Positions 12,996-13,030 of a stretch of 13,030 bases of DNA are shown in pieces (position 1 is the first letter of the stretch; every line of letters starts with the position of its first letter). The notes beneath the pieces are model-generated. The model saw only the letters and a program-made list of their open reading frames with translations. It was not told the origin of the DNA and made no database searches. The stretch is from CAJXCL01 sp964394335. GTDB taxonomy: Bacteria; Nitrospinota; Nitrospinia; CAJXCL01. The DNA lies in assembly GCA_964394335.1 (NCBI GenBank), contig CAYMVZ010000075.1:1-13030 (forward strand). Direction: 5' to 3'. Made by a program: the position numbers and the translations under genes.

Positions 12996-13030
12996 ATGTT
13001 CTACGTTTATATTCTTCATAGCAAAAAAGA
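12996..13030 (+). CDS. GIY-YIG endonuclease family protein (first 11 codons, cut by window edge)
   Basis: The frame from ATG 12996 reads MFYVYILHSKK and then leaves the window. The first beta strand of GIY-YIG nuclease-like proteins (UPF0213/YhbQ-type and standalone relatives) has exactly this form, with Y-V-Y-I-L standing for the GIY element; the YIG element would lie about ten residues further, outside the window. The gene begins about 110 bases after tRNA-Gln on the same strand and has no clear Shine-Dalgarno. Only the start is seen, so integrity and full-length identity cannot be judged. Confidence 0.55.
   Translation, partial: MFYVYILHSKK

Overview
The window looks like a chromosomal stretch from an anaerobic Gram-negative bacterium, most plausibly an uncultured member of Desulfobacterota (old Deltaproteobacteria) or a related lineage. 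The clues are an outer-membrane porin, a radical-SAM enzyme of the siroheme-dependent (alternative) heme pathway, LarC, a methylcitrate-cycle gene set, and gene spacers full of short degenerate repeats. The lineage call is inference; the gene calls rest on motifs read in the translations.

Layout. Positions 1-558 (-) hold the start of a signal-peptide porin cut by the window edge. A 700-base gene-free stretch with repeats and hairpins follows. An AhbD-like radical SAM/SPASM protein is at 1266-2453 (-). On the plus strand come an NSS-family sodium symporter (2731-4086) and larC (4116-5297), then a Phd/YefM-RelE/ParE toxin-antitoxin pair (5457-6070). A GYD-domain protein (6132-6416, -) and a small exported beta-rich protein (6627-7076, +) diverge from each other.

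The main metabolic block is 7248-11228 (+): PrpD-type 2-methylcitrate dehydratase, PrpB-type 2-methylisocitrate lyase and a short citrate/methylcitrate synthase (PrpC-type). Together these form the core of the methylcitrate cycle, which turns propionyl-CoA plus oxaloacetate into pyruvate plus succinate. A GxxExxY-family gene (8660-9028) lies between prpD and prpB and is bracketed by a perfect 12-bp inverted repeat. Threonine synthase (11510-12643, -) converges on this block. A full-consensus sigma-70 promoter (TTGACA, 17 bp, TATAAT) then points to tRNA-Gln(CTG) at 12811-12884. The window ends on the first codons of a GIY-YIG endonuclease gene.

The most unusual material is non-coding. A family of 17-nt hairpins shares the core GCTCAGC, with outer arms that differ in sequence but still pair. 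Two perfect copies stand in tandem at the 3' end of the tRNA, and the first overlaps its GCCA end. Other signals are a nested-palindrome repeat upstream of two genes, the IR-bounded GxxExxY cassette, and several genes that lack a Shine-Dalgarno sequence, two of which have predicted transcription starts almost at the start codon.
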